A DNA stretch of 64,000 bases, taken from Homarus americanus (Eukaryota > Arthropoda > Malacostraca > Decapoda > Nephropidae). Below, piece after piece: positions 62,514-64,000 of the stretch (positions are counted from its first letter, which is position 1; every line of letters begins with the position of its first letter). Made by a program: the position numbers and the translations under genes. The stretch lies in assembly GCF_018991925.1 (NCBI RefSeq), contig NW_024724368.1, positions 4,940,045-5,004,044 on the forward strand, read 5' to 3'. The notes under the pieces are model-generated. The model was not told where the DNA came from, did not search any database, and saw only the letters and a program-made list of their open reading frames with translations.

Positions 62514-64000
62514 GTATAGACCTTCTGATATCTACACGTGTCGTATTTTAACATTCACACAAAGCCTTATGTCACGTTTATTTTACCATACAGTACTTAT
62601 AAAACTGTTCCACTTCTGTTAGTAGGTGTTTTCGAGGCGCTAATCATATTAACTTAAATTCACTTCAGTTCTCTTGCTAATTGTTCCCAGACCTAGATTA
62701 AGTTTGTCCAAGGTCATACAATCAATATTACATTATTACCGAGAATGTAAAAATACACTAATTAATCTAAAACACGTAATTTCAATTTTAAATTAGTTTT
62801 ATACCAAGATTTTTAACTAGACACGTTGGTTAGTAGGTAAAGGCAATGTAGATTATATCTTTTCCGAAGCAATTATATTTATAGACCAGATCCTTAAAAG
62901 ATGGCTGCCAGATTCAAGTTAAACTTCGGAATACATCTTTTGTTTGTAACTTTTCCGTGAAACAGTTTTAATGGAAACAGCATGATGTTCTTTTTTTGGA
63001 TGTTTGCTAGATACTTAAACAAAAGCCCGGGCTGGATTCAACTACATTAAGTGTAGAAGGAAACCGCTCCCTGGAGGCACCAAGGCTGTCGTGGTCAATA
63101 CCGATGTGTCATGCATGAGGCCTCGATACTATTGTAATATGGACTAAATATCAACCTCGAAAAACCATCGTCCTTGCCGACCCGAAGCTCAGGTATATTC
63201 CCCAGGCTGATCTGGTCTGGTCCCAAAAAAAGTTGTCAGTTATGCAAAGCGAAGTAGCTAGACCCCACCGCCACCTTCACCCCGCCCTGCCCAGCGGCCA
63301 TCCAGTTGCCTTTAGGCTTCACTCCAATAACTTTCCCATTCCACTTCTAAAATTTGCCTCTTTAAACTTCGACAACTATTACAGTCATTAACAAATTAGA
63401 GTTGATATATATCTGTACTAATTTCTATTTGTTTAATTACCCAAGCATTAGAATATATTAGTGTTTAATACAGTAGTTTGCAGGCAAATAATCGTGCCAT
63501 TGCTTCCACTGCTTGCCATAATTATTTGAGTTATTCGGTATATCTCCTGCATGAATAACTACTAAATACTGATCAAACAAAATGTGAAACACATAAGGCA
63601 AGTCATTTGGGTGAGTTAAATACAGTAGTATCAAGCGTCCCTCCCTAGCCTGAGGTATGCCGAGCTCAGTAACCCTAGCGAGAGGAGACAACATGCCACA
63701 CCACCTCCGTCAAACTTGTTCAGGGCTCAGGCTACAGATGGAACCCGCTCCTTGCCGCCATCACCTGTACCCCCGTCATGATGCACTTTACCAGTAATCT
63801 TTTATATCAGTGATGCCTAATTAAGAGAATCCGTGAATCTTCCGCCCCATCATTCTGGTCCCTGAGGCGGAGTTGTGTAAGTGTAAATAATAAGTTGTTT
63901 TGTATCATGGTTTTTGTGGGGATATTTTCATCGATCTCACAATACTTATTTGAAAGAGTGAGAGTATTATCAGTTTGAAGAGTAACAGGAGGGGGTTGTA
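62511..64000. other. Unique DNA to the window end
   Basis: AT-rich with GC-richer patches at 63010-63310 and 63630-63780. No open frame with recognisable features, RNA gene, or repeat shared with the rest of the window. Confidence 0.45.

Overview
This window looks like a gene-poor stretch of an arthropod nuclear genome, most likely a decapod crustacean. Three things point that way. Arthropod-type TTAGG repeats recur throughout. One tRNA-derived SINE carries a 'CCTAGCAGTAAA...GGTACCTGG' body that I associate with decapods from memory. The density of (GT)n, (CT)n and minisatellite arrays is extreme. I find no convincing protein-coding gene. Almost every long open frame is a translated microsatellite (HTHTHT, LSLSLS, RERERE, VCVCVC) or a translated minisatellite. 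There is no operon structure, CRISPR array or other prokaryotic feature.

The only firm host genes are two tandem tRNA-Ala genes on the minus strand: AGC anticodon at 17828-17900 and TGC anticodon at 17914-17985. They are 13 bp apart, and only the downstream one is followed by a T-run terminator. The surrounding 15-18 kb segment is the least repetitive part of the window. It holds the best weak candidate exon (15711-16126) and two CpG-rich blocks (about 16140-16246 and 16712-16780).

Mobile elements account for much of the rest. (1) A foldback/MITE-like family has about 60-bp terminal inverted repeats around a TTAGG core, with about 12 whole or partial copies (551, 18590, 23880, 26931, 31036, 32367, 39198, 40989, 48360, 52317, 53885, 54490). 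(2) A pogo/Tigger-like MITE family has CAGTGAAACCTC ends and TA flanks, with six copies (7217, 30336, 31950, 35497, 42477, 59100). (3) A TA-flanked element of about 153 bp has three copies (29757, 35796, 40649) and contains a conserved short reading frame. (4) A palindromic element of about 140 bp has two copies (12700, 21533). (5) A 216-bp MITE with about 43-bp inverted repeats lies at 6054. (6) Two tRNA-headed SINE insertions have visible target-site duplications (46087-46472 and 59624-59951). (7) A decayed 3' end of an RNase H-bearing LINE lies at 11336-11960. (8) A retroposon fragment with an AAT tail interrupts a tandem array at 19736-19941.

Minisatellites fill most of the remaining special sequence. 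Units include 17 bp (769), 34 bp (7955), 18 bp (21716), 50 bp (22741), 22 bp (26340), 29 bp (33725), 28 bp (37985), 42 bp (43528), about 22 bp (51420) and a 17/51-bp higher-order array (55643). Several have units not divisible by three yet stay open in all three frames, which explains the long overlapping ORFs. Stretches between these are AT-rich unique DNA in which I see nothing; they could be intergenic or intronic. Coordinates of repeat edges are by eye and may be off by a few bases.
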